Of a DNA stretch of 45,942 nucleotides, positions 17,621-28,096 are shown in pieces (positions within the stretch are counted from its first letter, which is position 1; each line of letters starts with the position of its first letter). This DNA is from an uncultured Verrucomicrobia subdivision 3 bacterium. Lineage in GTDB: Bacteria; Verrucomicrobiota; Verrucomicrobiia; Limisphaerales; UBA11358. The notes below the pieces were generated by a model. It saw only the letters and a program-made list of their open reading frames with translations. It had not been told where the DNA came from and did not search any database. The stretch spans positions 1 to 45,942 of the forward strand of contig CAIQWB010000014.1 of NCBI GenBank assembly GCA_903875465.1. Reading direction: 5' to 3'. Both the position numbers and the translations under genes were made by a program.

Positions 17621-18454
17621 TTATTCGACGGTCACCACCGAAATTTTATTTTTTTTGGCCAGTTGTTCGCAAGCCTCGCGTTCCAGCAACAACGTCTTGC
17701 CGGGTTCCAGCGCCAGCACCGAAATCTTCACCGCCGCGCACGTTTGCAGCGTCAGCGCTCCCAGGCAGGGAATGTCAAACCGCAGATCATGCTTCTCCCG
17801 GGCCACCTTCACCGCCACCGCCCCGCCGGATTTGCCCGCCAGTTCGCCCCCCCGGGTCAGGCACTTGTCCGTGCCCTCAAACCCCTCCACCGCCAGCACC
17901 GTGCCATTTTTGACCACCACAATCTGGCCAATTTCCAGCCGCGACACTTCCTTGGCAATCCGAAAACCAAACGCCACGTCCTCCCGCTGTTCCGCCGATA
18001 ACTTGGGACCGAGTTGAAACCCCGCCGCCGGCATCAACGGCTTGAGCCAGGGCGTCGCCTCCACCAGCTCCACCCCGTCCTTCTTCAATTCATCCGCAAT
18101 CCCGCCAAAAATCGTGTGCGCATTCTTTTCCTTGAGCCGGAACAACAGCGCCATCGCCCGCAAATCCGGCCGCAAATCAAACAAGTTTTTTGGCGCAATC
18201 TGCCCCACCATCACACATTCCTTCACTCCCCGCTCCGTAAACGCCGCGATCAGTTTGGAAAGTTGCCCCACCCGGAGCCAGACCATCTCATCCACCAGCC
18301 CTGCCAGCGCCGGATCCGTCTCATTTTCAAACGCCACCGCCACCAGCCGGCGCACCCCCGCCGCCCGCGCCAGCCGGGCAAATTCCAGCGGCAGCGTGCG
18401 ATTTCCGGCAATCATGCCCAGCGTCTCAGGTGCGATTTCCATCGTATGGTTCAA
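17621..18454 (-). CDS. lpxI: UDP-2,3-diacylglucosamine pyrophosphatase LpxI
   Basis: LpxI hydrolyses UDP-2,3-diacylglucosamine to lipid X and UMP in lipid A synthesis, replacing LpxH in many phyla. The predicted 277 residues match the family. The N-terminal Rossmann-like half begins LGMIAGNRTLPLEFARLAR and contains VMVGQIAPKNLFDLRPDLR. The C-terminal catalytic half has the family block VLAVEGFEGTDKCLTRGG, with acidic residues that bind metal. The presence of the gene implies a Gram-negative envelope with lipid A. It may start at either M1 (18454) or M5 (18442); the second fits the family slightly better. It is 56 bp after the DUF3052 gene. No other lpx gene is in the window. Confidence 0.93.
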   Translation of the reverse strand: MNHTMEIAPETLGMIAGNRTLPLEFARLARAAGVRRLVAVAFENETDPALAGLVDEMVWLRVGQLSKLIAAFTERGVKECVMVGQIAPKNLFDLRPDLRAMALLFRLKEKNAHTIFGGIADELKKDGVELVEATPWLKPLMPAAGFQLGPKLSAEQREDVAFGFRIAKEVSRLEIGQIVVVKNGTVLAVEGFEGTDKCLTRGGELAGKSGGAVAVKVAREKHDLRFDIPCLGALTLQTCAAVKISVLALEPGKTLLLEREACEQLAKKNKISVVTVE

Positions 18455-18510
18455 CCATCATATCAAACCCCCACCCGGACGCCAGCCTGCGCTTTAACCC
18501 CTTACCACCC

Positions 18511-18918
18511 TCACCTCAATTCCTTCCGAATCACCAATTTCAGCCCCGACCACACCTCATCCACCGCGCAAACCTTGATATCCACCAACCCGGTGGGCAG
18601 CGCCACCTCCCGAATCAAATTCTCCGTAATGTCCGTGACCCTCCCGGAACTTTTCTTCGGCCAGGAAACCCAAATCATCCCGCCCGACGCAATCTGCCGT
18701 CGCCACGCCTTCAGCCGCGCCTTCAAAACCGTCGCCTCCGTCACAAACAAATGTGCGATTTGCATTTTATCCGCCGGGCTGTCCAGCCACTCCACCGTCA
18801 CCTCCTCGGGCAACCCCAACCAAGCCCGATACGGTGCCGGAGCGGCTTCCACATAAACCGTCATACCCGCCTTATACCCAAGTTTTTTCCACAACGGTGT
18901 GCCTGAATACCCAGCCAT
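18511..18918 (-). CDS. DUF3052 family protein
   Basis: The predicted protein has 135 residues from the ATG at 18918. The family start MAGYSGTPLWKKLGYKAG is exact, and later blocks match: VEWLDSPADKMQIAHLFVT, GGMIWVSWPKKSSGRVTD and KVCAVDEVWSGLKLVIRK. The open frame reaches 19155, but the added 79 residues are translated repeat sequence (see 18969-18994 and 19065-19140) and are unlikely to be protein. Members are small alpha/beta proteins often annotated as hypothetical; the biochemical role is not known to me. It starts a likely minus-strand unit with lpxI. Codon use is ordinary for the window. Confidence 0.87.
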   Translation of the reverse strand: MAGYSGTPLWKKLGYKAGMTVYVEAAPAPYRAWLGLPEEVTVEWLDSPADKMQIAHLFVTEATVLKARLKAWRRQIASGGMIWVSWPKKSSGRVTDITENLIREVALPTGLVDIKVCAVDEVWSGLKLVIRKELR

Positions 18919-18968
18919 AAAAGTCCCTTTTTCCAATAAAGTCGTATCCCAGCAGTAGAAAAGCAAGC

Positions 18969-18994
18969 GGTTGCGCCGCGGATTTTTGCGTAAG
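18969..18994. repeat. Dispersed 26-bp motif, copy 1
   Basis: The segment begins GGTTGCGCCG and ends ATTTTTGCGTAAG. It matches 39700-39725 at 25 of 26 positions (C to T at the eleventh base). Both copies are intergenic and in the same orientation. In copy 2 part of the motif is one arm of an inverted repeat. Confidence 0.65.
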
Positions 18995-19064
18995 GCGACG
19001 AGGGAGGCGCCTAGCATATCCAATGTGTATTTGACTGCCAGCGCGAAGTACATGTCCCATCGCA

Positions 19065-19140
19065 TCGCTTTGAAATCTGAAATTTCAAGTTTCCAATGCA
19101 TACCCTCTCTACCCCTTATTCCCAATAACAACCGACTATC
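19065..19140 (-). repeat. Dispersed AT-rich segment, copy 1
   Basis: Read on the minus strand it runs from TATTGGGAA through a central CATTGGAAACTTGAAATTTC to GATTTCAAAG and CGATGGG. The same order of landmarks appears at about 20155-20223. The two copies are in the same orientation and flank the small membrane protein gene. Confidence 0.5.
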
Positions 19141-19439
19141 CGGCGCGTTGCCCAAACCCCGGAGATCGCCCGTCTCGGGCGCAGCAACGTAAAAAGGCCT
19201 GAGAAAATAGGGTTGTATCCCTCACCAACTGGCGTATTTTTCCCTGTTTTTGACTTGGGCAACCCACCCTATCGGCTATTTTGGTGCCAAGCCTCCACCG
19301 CGCCGGATCGCTCCAACGGCTAATCCAATACCTCCCGCTCCAAATTGCTCTGGACAGGCCAAATACAAAAGATTATTGCTGATTTCATGGACCGCGATAA
19401 ACCACACCATCGTGGATCCCAATAATGTTAGGAAGCACC

Positions 19440-19769
19440 ATGCGAGCATTTATTTGGTTACTGACTTTTTCGATGGGAGTTCTATGTCTTGGCTGCTGGG
19501 CCATGGCTGAAGTCGCCGAGAGTTGGTTTCGGGGTGTTAATGTCGCGTTGCCAAGATTCACACTCTTGGTTTTAGACCCACACGGCTGGCTCCTTTTCAT
19601 GCCCATTCCTTGGGTCATTTATTCGGTCGTTCTCAGCGTTCGCAAAGAGCTATCGGCGAGGGCACCATTTATCTTTGCCGGAACGGTTGTCCTGTTTATG
19701 ACATTGGTGTTTTTCTCCGTAGTTGTAGCAGGGCTTTTGCCACTTATTACTTTGAAAATTGTGCATTGA
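19440..19769 (+). CDS. Small hypothetical membrane protein
   Basis: The predicted protein has 109 residues from the ATG at 19440, which has AGGA eight bases upstream. An in-frame start at 19425 lacks such a site. Three hydrophobic segments are visible: about 3-24 (FIWLLTFSMGVLCLGCWAMA), 52-66 (WLLFMPIPWVIYSVV) and 77-102 (FIFAGTVVLFMTLVFFSVVV). I do not recognise a family. The base composition is lower in GC than its neighbours, and the gene sits alone between two related dispersed repeats, so recent acquisition is possible. It could still be an ordinary orphan. The good ribosome site and hydrophobic pattern make it likely to be real. Confidence 0.65.
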   Translation: MRAFIWLLTFSMGVLCLGCWAMAEVAESWFRGVNVALPRFTLLVLDPHGWLLFMPIPWVIYSVVLSVRKELSARAPFIFAGTVVLFMTLVFFSVVVAGLLPLITLKIVH

Positions 19770-19970
19770 AATCAAGACACCCAATCAGTCGCCAGCGCCC
19801 GCCGTCCCGTCCGCCGAAGCCTTGGTGAAGGATGAAGCTTCCGCTCGAAGCCAAAAAAGAGGTTAATGGTATTGGTACATTTTTCGACACGCCCTCCTGC
19901 CCGGTCACGTACCCCAGTGCCAGCACCCTGTCTTTGTGTCTTTGAGCACTGCAAGCCCGCCATGTTAAAG

Positions 19971-20027
19971 CCCGGGGTGAAGCCCCGGGAACCGTGCCAC
20001 CCCTTCCTGGCCGCCCTGCCAGGGCGG
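19971..20027. repeat. Paired GC-rich stem-loops
   Basis: The first stem pairs CCCGGGG (19971-19977) with CCCCGGG (19983-19989) over a 5-nt loop. The second pairs CCGCCCT (20011-20017) with AGGGCGG (20021-20027) over a 3-nt loop. The style is like the hairpins at 1-104, with G/C-only arms and 3-5 nt loops. There are no T-runs, so they are not classic terminators. Confidence 0.6.
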
Positions 20028-20154
20028 GACACGCCCCAAACCTCCAGCACCAACGGCGCGCCCCATACCAGCCTGGGTCAGAGCGAGCCACGCGAGCGCA
20101 GGCCCAGGTACACACCCAGCTTACACTCCAGGGCCAACGGCCCGCCCCATCGCG

Positions 20155-20223
20155 TCGAACCCGTCCCTTTGAAATCTCAAATCTCCAATTCATTGCCTCA
20201 CGAACCCTGTTTCCCAATAGCAC
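20155..20223 (-). repeat. Dispersed AT-rich segment, copy 2
   Basis: On the minus strand it reads TATTGGGAA, then AATTGGAGATTTGAGATTTC, then CGATGGG, the same order as at 19065-19140 with many substitutions. Translated frames of the two copies also look alike (LLGIRGREGMHWKLEIS and LLGNRVREAMNWRFEIS), which led me to the match. Confidence 0.5.
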
Positions 20224-20274
20224 CAGTCCACTTTGGAACCAAAAGACTCCCGCCAGCCAAAACCACCACCCACC

Positions 20275-22338
20275 TCACTTATAAATCAGCCCCGGCGCCG
20301 CCAGGTAAAGCGTGCCCTGGCTTTTCTGCCGTGAAACATTATCGATCAAAAACAAGGTGTCCCATTGAATCGGGTAATGCATCACCCCATCGTTGGCCCC
20401 GCCCCAATGACCGTCGGGTGCCGTAAAGTCAAACTCCACATAGCGCCAGCCCGTCCAGTCCATCGCCGCCGCCGAGGGCTGAAACGTTTGCCCCGTCGCA
20501 TCCACCAACCGCACGCGCGGACCAGCATGGCCCCCGTCCCCGTAAACCCAAATCCCGAATCCCACCGGTGAACCAGCGATGTCACGCCCCCCGCCCTCCG
20601 CCGGCACCACCCGGAAAAATTTCCAACCGTCGTCGCACTGGTAATCCACCTTCACCACCACCACCGCCGGTGAACCGGGCAATGCCTCCGGTGCCCCCGC
20701 GCTGGCCAACGTCTGTTGCGACGCAACCTTCGCGTGGCCATCCGAAACCAAGCTCGCCCTGGCCAGGCTGCTTTCTTCCAGGCGATGATACCGCCGAGGG
20801 GCCAGTTCCAGCATCACCACATCCTCACAATGGATGCGCAATCCGGCCACGATGTCGGCATTGGTCGCAGGCCCGGACATCGAATACCGAAACTTCGCGG
20901 TTTCCCCCGGTTTCAGATGGATGCGTTTGTTTCCCGCGAAGTCGCCGGCGGCGGGCGTCAGTTGGAGTGTGCCGTTTAAAAAATCCTCCCCCGGATTTTC
21001 AACCGTGACCAGCAACTCGTTGCCACTCACCGGACCAATCCACGCTCGCAAGGGCAACGCCGCCGGTGCGGCGTTCAAGCGTGGATTGGCAGTCCGCGCA
21101 ATCAGATATTGCGGCGCCGGGGTGAGCGTAACGTCCAGCCCCCTGGCATCTGCCCGGAGGGTCTCGCCCTGCTCCCCCGTGTGGTGGACCACCTCAAACT
21201 CCCCCGGGCTGGAGCGAAGGTGCACCGGCTGCGGGGTGGTCGCCGTCGTCCAGAGCGCCACCCGCACCTCGTAGCCCCGGCGGAAGAGCATCGCGTAATT
21301 CTCCGGGTTGCCCAGCGCCAGGCGTTTGGCGAAATGAAAACCCTCCAGCACCGTCGTCAGGGTTTTCGCAGCCCGATACGCCGGCTTGGGCTGGTACACG
21401 GGCGCTTCACCCGCATGATACTCATTGCCCACCGTGCCAAAATGATGTTCCGGCTCCTTCGGATCGGTGCCGTCCTCGTGCCAGTCATACCAGATGGAAA
21501 GCGGAATGCCGCTGGCCAGATTGACCAGCCACTGCCGCGCCAGCATCCGCCCCTGACGGGCCTCATCGAAATTCTGCCACCCACTGGAATAACCCCACTC
21601 CCCCGAAAGGATCGGAATCGACTTGCCCTTCGGCGCATACTGTGCGATCAACTCGCGCAACTTCTGATACTCCGCCACCGCGCTTTCCGGGTCCGACTGC
21701 CGGTAAGGATGCACCGAAACCGCATCCCACCCGTTAAGCAACCCTGCCTTGAAACAGCTTTCGAGAAAAGGCATGTCCACTCCCGAAGTGGCCGGACCAA
21801 TCACCGCTTCCCCCGGTGCGGCCGCATGGATGGCCTCCGCCGCCGCGAGCGCCAGCGCCGCGTAATCCTGCACCTGCGCCTTCGGTTTCCAAAAGTCACC
21901 GTTGGGTTCATTCCAGATTTCCCACAAAATGCCATGCCCCTTGAAATGAACCGCTGCCGCCGCCGCCCACCGCGAAAACGCCTGCCGCCCGGCCTCCGTG
22001 GCCACCGCACTATTCGCTTCGTAAAGCGTGTTGCCGTAATCGAGAATAAACAGCGCCCGCACCTTTTTGACCTCCAGCGCCGCCAGCAAACGGTCGTACG
22101 CCGAGAAATCATACTCCCCGGCCCGCCGCTCCGTTCCGCCCCAGAGAAAATCCATCCGCACCCAGCGAAACCCCGCCGCCGCCAGCATTTCCAATTCCCC
22201 CGGCCGCGCTTCCGTGAAATGAATATTCACCCCCAACCCCTCCGGCACCACCGCCGCCGGCAACGCCGGATGCGGCGGATCCGCCCGGACCGCCCACGCC
22301 ATCAGCATGGCCAGGCAAACGGTGAGAAAGTGCTTCAT
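20275..22338 (-). CDS. Secreted clan GH-A glycoside hydrolase
   Basis: The predicted protein has 687 residues from the ATG at 22338, preceded by AGGTGG. A signal peptide follows at once (MKHFLTVCLAMLMAWAVRAD). The catalytic TIM-barrel (about 25-370) has GFRWVRMDFLW near the start, the acid/base glutamate E144 in IWNEPNGDFW and the nucleophile E247 in LSGEWGYSSG. This is the arrangement of GH5, GH39 and related families. Beta-sandwich regions follow (about 400-687), probably for carbohydrate binding; the last resembles a galactose-binding fold with WTGWRYVEFDFTAPDG. It should cleave a beta-linked polysaccharide outside the cytoplasm, but the substrate cannot be read from the sequence. It stands apart from other hydrolase genes. 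The frame extends to 22497 without support. Confidence 0.9.
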   Translation of the reverse strand: MKHFLTVCLAMLMAWAVRADPPHPALPAAVVPEGLGVNIHFTEARPGELEMLAAAGFRWVRMDFLWGGTERRAGEYDFSAYDRLLAALEVKKVRALFILDYGNTLYEANSAVATEAGRQAFSRWAAAAAVHFKGHGILWEIWNEPNGDFWKPKAQVQDYAALALAAAEAIHAAAPGEAVIGPATSGVDMPFLESCFKAGLLNGWDAVSVHPYRQSDPESAVAEYQKLRELIAQYAPKGKSIPILSGEWGYSSGWQNFDEARQGRMLARQWLVNLASGIPLSIWYDWHEDGTDPKEPEHHFGTVGNEYHAGEAPVYQPKPAYRAAKTLTTVLEGFHFAKRLALGNPENYAMLFRRGYEVRVALWTTATTPQPVHLRSSPGEFEVVHHTGEQGETLRADARGLDVTLTPAPQYLIARTANPRLNAAPAALPLRAWIGPVSGNELLVTVENPGEDFLNGTLQLTPAAGDFAGNKRIHLKPGETAKFRYSMSGPATNADIVAGLRIHCEDVVMLELAPRRYHRLEESSLARASLVSDGHAKVASQQTLASAGAPEALPGSPAVVVVKVDYQCDDGWKFFRVVPAEGGGRDIAGSPVGFGIWVYGDGGHAGPRVRLVDATGQTFQPSAAAMDWTGWRYVEFDFTAPDGHWGGANDGVMHYPIQWDTLFLIDNVSRQKSQGTLYLAAPGLIYK

Positions 22339-22639
22339 GCCCCACCTATAGCCGACTCCCCTGCCGAAAGAAACCATTTTGCCAGGTTGGGAACGTCCCG
22401 CTATCCGCAAATCCCTCGCCTGAGGTCCACCCAGCCACAATGGCTTGCCCTCCCCAGCGCCCGCGGCCCGCCCTGCCCGGCCCCAGCCATTTTGCATTCA
22501 TACAACCCACGCCAAGCTCAAATTTCCCAATCGATCCCTGTCCTTCTCTGCGCTCTCCGTGTTCTCTGTGGTTAAAAAGCTGCTTTTTCCCCCGTTAGCA
22601 AGATTGCATCCCCACCCCCTTTTGGCCAAATTATCCCCC
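22339..22639. other. Divergent intergenic region with a CTCTGTG-type element
   Basis: This 301-bp gap lies between the GH-A gene and the phosphatase gene, which diverge. At about 22540-22576 a string of short pyrimidine-rich phrases (TTCTCTGCG, CTCTCCGTG, TTCTCTGTGG) is followed by TTAAA. From memory, strings of this type are widespread between genes in many environmental bacteria. No gene is visible. Confidence 0.45.
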
Positions 22640-23368
22640 ATGACGAATCGTTGCCTTGTTCCGCTCCGTGGCTGGCTCGCCCCGCTGCTCCTGCTCCTCG
22701 CCCTTGCCGCTACCCCCGTGCGGGCCGAACTCTCCCACGTCGATTATTATTTCCCCACCAACAAAATCGACATCCTCAACCTGCTTCCCCCGCCGCCGCT
22801 GGACGGCACTCTGGAACAAACGGATGACCTGGCCGCCGTTTGCCGCATTAATAAGTCCGCCCCCACCAATGAACTGGCCATTGCCCGGGACGAGGACCTC
22901 CACCCATCGATCTTTTCGTTTGCCCCGGTCGTCGGCCCCTATTTCTGCGCCGAAAACCTCCCGAAAACCACGAATTTTTTCAACCGCATCTCCAAGGAAG
23001 CCAACCAGATCCTGAACACCGGCAAAAACCACTGGCTGCGCCGGCGCCCTTTCCTGGCGGATCCGGCGGACCTTGCCCCCGAGCACCCCGCCAAAGGCTA
23101 TAGCTATCCCAGCGGTCACGCGGCCTTCGGCACCCTGAACGCCTTGATCCTCGCCGAAATATTTCCCCAAAAGCGGGACGCCCTCTTTAACCTCGGCTTG
23201 AACATGGGCCTCCATCGCGTCATGCTCGGGGACCATTACTCCACCGACATCTATGCCGGACGGTTGGTGGGTCAGGCCATTTTTCAAGAGCTAAAATCCA
23301 GCCCCGACTTTCAGCATGACCTGCACGAAGTCCAAGCCGAACTCGCCGCCCACCAATCCGACCGCTGA
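22640..23368 (+). CDS. Secreted PAP2-type acid phosphatase
   Basis: The predicted protein has 243 residues from the ATG at 22640, after which a signal peptide runs to about PVRAE (28-30). The longer open frame upstream is repeat-like sequence. The three phosphatase blocks are present: K129 to R136-P137 (KNHWLRRRPF), the PSGHAAFG block with S158-G159-H160, and R193-x5-H199-x3-D203 (HRVMLGDHYSTDIYAG). The histidine of the last block would form the phospho-enzyme. The short soluble form with an N-terminal extension (HVDYYFPTNKIDILNLLPPPP) matches class A bacterial acid phosphatases, which act on phosphomonoesters in the periplasm. It is a single-gene unit; repeat copy B lies 28 bp after its stop codon. 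Confidence 0.92.
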   Translation: MTNRCLVPLRGWLAPLLLLLALAATPVRAELSHVDYYFPTNKIDILNLLPPPPLDGTLEQTDDLAAVCRINKSAPTNELAIARDEDLHPSIFSFAPVVGPYFCAENLPKTTNFFNRISKEANQILNTGKNHWLRRRPFLADPADLAPEHPAKGYSYPSGHAAFGTLNALILAEIFPQKRDALFNLGLNMGLHRVMLGDHYSTDIYAGRLVGQAIFQELKSSPDFQHDLHEVQAELAAHQSDR

Positions 23369-23395
23369 CCCCGCCTTCGCCCACTAAAAATTAAT

Positions 23396-23565
23396 TTAAC
23401 CCGAACTCCGAAAGTAAAATGGCTGGGATGCGTCAAGATATTGGAGCAGAAACGCTTTGGTAAAATCGCCGCATACCCGCAGAGGTCTGGTAAGATTTTT
23501 CCAAACCGTTTATGCCCAAAAGATTGATGCCGACCGGCCGTTTTAATTTCGGAGTTCGGGTTTAA
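23396..23565. mobile_element. MITE-like long-hairpin element, copy B (short form)
   Basis: About 168 bp with the same terminal inverted repeats as copies A and C (TTAACCCGAACTCCGAAAG at the left and the matching complement at the right). It lacks the roughly 70 bp that hold the GC-rich middle in the other copies. The arms then meet over a short loop: AAAATC (23463-23468) pairs with GATTTT, and CTTTGG with CCAAA beside it. The whole copy is therefore one long imperfect hairpin with arms of about 65 bases. It lies 28 bp after the phosphatase stop. Confidence 0.78.
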
Positions 23566-23952
23566 CTTTTTGGGACCCTGGCCCGCAAATGTGCAGGGTC
23601 CGGCCGTAATCTTCCTGCGCCCGCCTGGGCACACCCCGGCAAAAATGCTGGCACCGGCCGCTAGATGACATCCATCGAGCCGTTCTTTGAAATATATATA
23701 GGGGTCGGCTGGGAATTTTTGTGGTCCCTCCCTGCCCCCTTCGCCCCTAATCGCCCTTTTCACCCCAGCTTGCGAACCAAGTTCCCGGCCTCGCGCCCCT
23801 CGCCCCGCGCCTCGCGCCTCTCATCAACCCCGTCAAGCCGCCGCCCCCTGCCACGGCCACCCTCCCCCCGGGGGTTCAAAAACCGTCAGCGATTGATTTT
23901 GACGCCATGCCTTTCCTAGCGTAGCGTTTCCCCTCTATTTTCACAGATTGTC
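23566..23952. other. Gene-free region upstream of secA
   Basis: A stem-loop with arms GGACCCTG (23573-23580) and CAGGGTCC (23594-23601) is the only clear structure. Its arms equal the outer stem of the hairpin at 379-407. The remainder is pyrimidine-rich on the plus strand (about 23720-23880). No gene is visible; the secA promoter must lie here. Confidence 0.5.
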
Positions 23953-27021
<3,069 letters not shown>

Positions 27022-27037
27022 TCCGTTGCCCCCGCCA

Positions 27038-27067
27038 ACCACCCCGGCCATGACTGGCCGGGGTGGT
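27038..27067. terminator. Stem-loop after secA
   Basis: A perfect 12-bp stem (ACCACCCCGGCC at 27038-27049 with its complement at 27056-27067) and a 6-nt loop, 16 bp after the secA stop. No T-run follows, so termination would have to be rho-independent in an unusual way, or the stem only protects the 3' end. Confidence 0.55.
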
Positions 27068-27090
27068 CGCTTGTCACTTGCCACTGGAAA

Positions 27091-27129
27091 TGGTACCAGG
27101 AAAATCCCCGGCTTGTTTTTCTAGTACCA
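27091..27129. promoter_or_regulatory. Inverted repeat, possible operator of the hicBA pair
   Basis: The arms TGGTACCAGGAAAA (27091-27104) and TTTTTCTAGTACCA (27116-27129) are complementary at 12 of 14 positions around an 11-nt spacer. The right arm ends 17 bp before the hicB start codon. HicB proteins commonly repress their own operons through such symmetric sites. Binding here is inference. Confidence 0.45.
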
Positions 27130-27146
27130 TCGGTTAAAGTGCCCTC

Positions 27147-27410
27147 ATGGTGTTTCCGCTCACTGCCTATATCGAAGCTGCGCTGGAACTGGCCTGTTAC
27201 GACAAGCTGGAAGATGGTTCATTTGCCGGTGAAATCCCGAAATTAAAAGGCGTGGCCGCATTTGGTACATCTCTCCGCGAATGTGAGTCTGAATTGCGTT
27301 CTACGCTGGAAGATTGGATTCTGGTCGGCTTGCGATTGGGTCACAAACTACCGGTCTTGGCCGGCATTGACTTGAACAAACTTCCCAATGTCCCGGTGGC
27401 GGCCAATTAA
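27147..27410 (+). CDS. hicB: HicB-type antitoxin
   Basis: An 87-residue protein with the partial RNase H-like fold of HicB: YIEAALELACYDKLEDGSFAGEIPKLKGVAAFGTSLRECESELRSTL shows the strand-strand-helix order. The family block of the type E-P-x-L-x-G-V-x-A-x-G is visible as EIPKLKGVAAFGTS. It should bind and block the HicA toxin. There is no clear DNA-binding helix-turn-helix or ribbon-helix-helix at the C terminus (it ends LPNVPVAAN), so any autoregulation may need the HicA complex. The gene precedes hicA and overlaps it by 23 bp. The order antitoxin-toxin is the less common one for this family. Confidence 0.88.
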   Translation: MVFPLTAYIEAALELACYDKLEDGSFAGEIPKLKGVAAFGTSLRECESELRSTLEDWILVGLRLGHKLPVLAGIDLNKLPNVPVAAN

Positions 27411-27618
27411 GCGGCGCGAGTTTATTCGGAAACTCCAAGAGCTGGGTTTTGCAGGACCATATTCCGGCACCCGTCATCAATTCATGGTGTTTGGCCAGCA
27501 CCGCCAAACCATTCCAACCAATTTGGAATACTCTGTACCGCAAATCCGGATGCTTCTCCGCCAAATCGAATCCATCATTTCTCGCCCGGTGCCCCAGAAA
27601 GAATGGGATTCGCTGTAA
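27388..27618 (+). CDS. hicA: HicA-type mRNA interferase toxin
   Basis: A 76-residue protein with the double-stranded RNA-binding-like fold of HicA. KRREFIRKLQELGF (8-21) forms the first helix. GTRHQFMVF (27-35) holds the catalytic histidine H30, and the strand RQTIPTNLEY and the helix VPQIRMLLRQIE complete the domain. HicA cleaves mRNA and is held inactive by HicB. The ATG at 27388 lies inside the hicB frame, so translation is coupled. The chain is complete, so the pair appears intact. The Arg/Lys-rich N terminus and the extension EKEWDSL-like tail (PQKEWDSL) are ordinary for the family. Confidence 0.88.
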   Translation: MSRWRPIKRREFIRKLQELGFAGPYSGTRHQFMVFGQHRQTIPTNLEYSVPQIRMLLRQIESIISRPVPQKEWDSL

Positions 27619-28096
27619 GGCCTCAACATTTTCAGGTTATCAGACTCTGATCAAACCAATCAAAATTATGGGGGCTGTATCCAAAAATGCGGATCATCTT
27701 GCTACCCTTCTGATATTGCAACCCAATCCGAACCAGCATTTCCTTAAGCCCAGCTGATTGGTCAATCCCAATGGGGGGCAATCACCCCCCCACGATAGCT
27801 GCGCTCAATCAATAAAATGTCCAACCATCCCAAAGATAATAATGTAAATAGCAGGTGATAAAACCACTCGCCGTCCCAGTAAGACGGGGTGCTATCGATG
27901 CACTTGCCGTGAAACTGCGGCCTCCCAGCCTTCTCGTGACCTCATTGTGTCAATAAACTCATCCCACGTTGTATCACTGGCCACTCATCATAGTTCACGC
28001 TGCTGAAGGATGCGACGAAGTCGTTTACGATCCTCTGGATCTGGCGAACTTTTGGCACTTGGAATGGAACTGTTCATAAAAGCCGCCGCTGCGCAG
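27619..28096. other. Intergenic region with hairpin and broken small ORF
   Basis: A stem-loop with arms TGGGGGG (27772-27778) and CCCCCCA (27786-27792) lies 153 bp after hicA and has no T-run. Between 27892 and 28077 on the minus strand is a broken small reading frame (listed separately). The plus-strand sequence between 27793 and 27890 shows nothing I can name. The region is less GC-rich than its neighbours, which together with hicBA may mark a small acquired segment. Confidence 0.45.
27892..28077 (-). pseudogene. Possible small broken gene
   Basis: On the minus strand ATG at 28077 opens a 29-residue frame (MNSSIPSAKSSPDPEDRKRL and nine more) that ends in two TGA codons (27985-27990). The same frame then continues from a GTG at 27984 for 30 residues (VASDTTWDEFIDTMRSREGW and more) to a TAG at 27892. 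Both halves have protein-like composition, so this may be one small gene cut by the double stop, or two tiny genes. I do not recognise a family. The chance of a random open frame is considerable. Confidence 0.25.

Larger units (their letters stand above)
18919..19439. other. Repeat-rich gene-free region
   Basis: This region holds a 26-bp motif also found at 39700-39725, a dispersed AT-rich segment related to one at about 20165-20223, and a stem-loop with arms CGCCCG (19167-19172) and CGGGCG (19176-19181). A minus-strand frame of about 44 codons (near 19300-19430, MVWFIAVHEISNN...) could be a small peptide, but I cannot support it. Nothing else is clear. Confidence 0.5.
19770..20274. other. 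Gene-free region with palindromic repeats
   Basis: The region holds two stem-loops, CCCGGGG/CCCCGGG (19971-19989) and CCGCCCT/AGGGCGG (20011-20027). It also holds a phrase near 19808-19837 (CCGAAGCCTTGGTGAAGGATG) of a kind I recall as recurring in Verrucomicrobia, and the second AT-rich dispersed segment. Reading frames here are repeat translations and I reject them as genes. Confidence 0.55.

Noticed and set aside
18919-19155. N-terminal extension of the DUF3052 protein
   Set aside because: The extension is a translation of dispersed repeats; the known family start is at 18918.
19772-20223. Minus-strand frames of 93-158 codons
   Set aside because: They run through stem-loops and dispersed segments and have no family-like blocks.
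21109-22575. 488-codon plus-strand frame across the GH-A gene
   Set aside because: Arg/Pro-rich shadow of a gene with catalytic motifs on the other strand.
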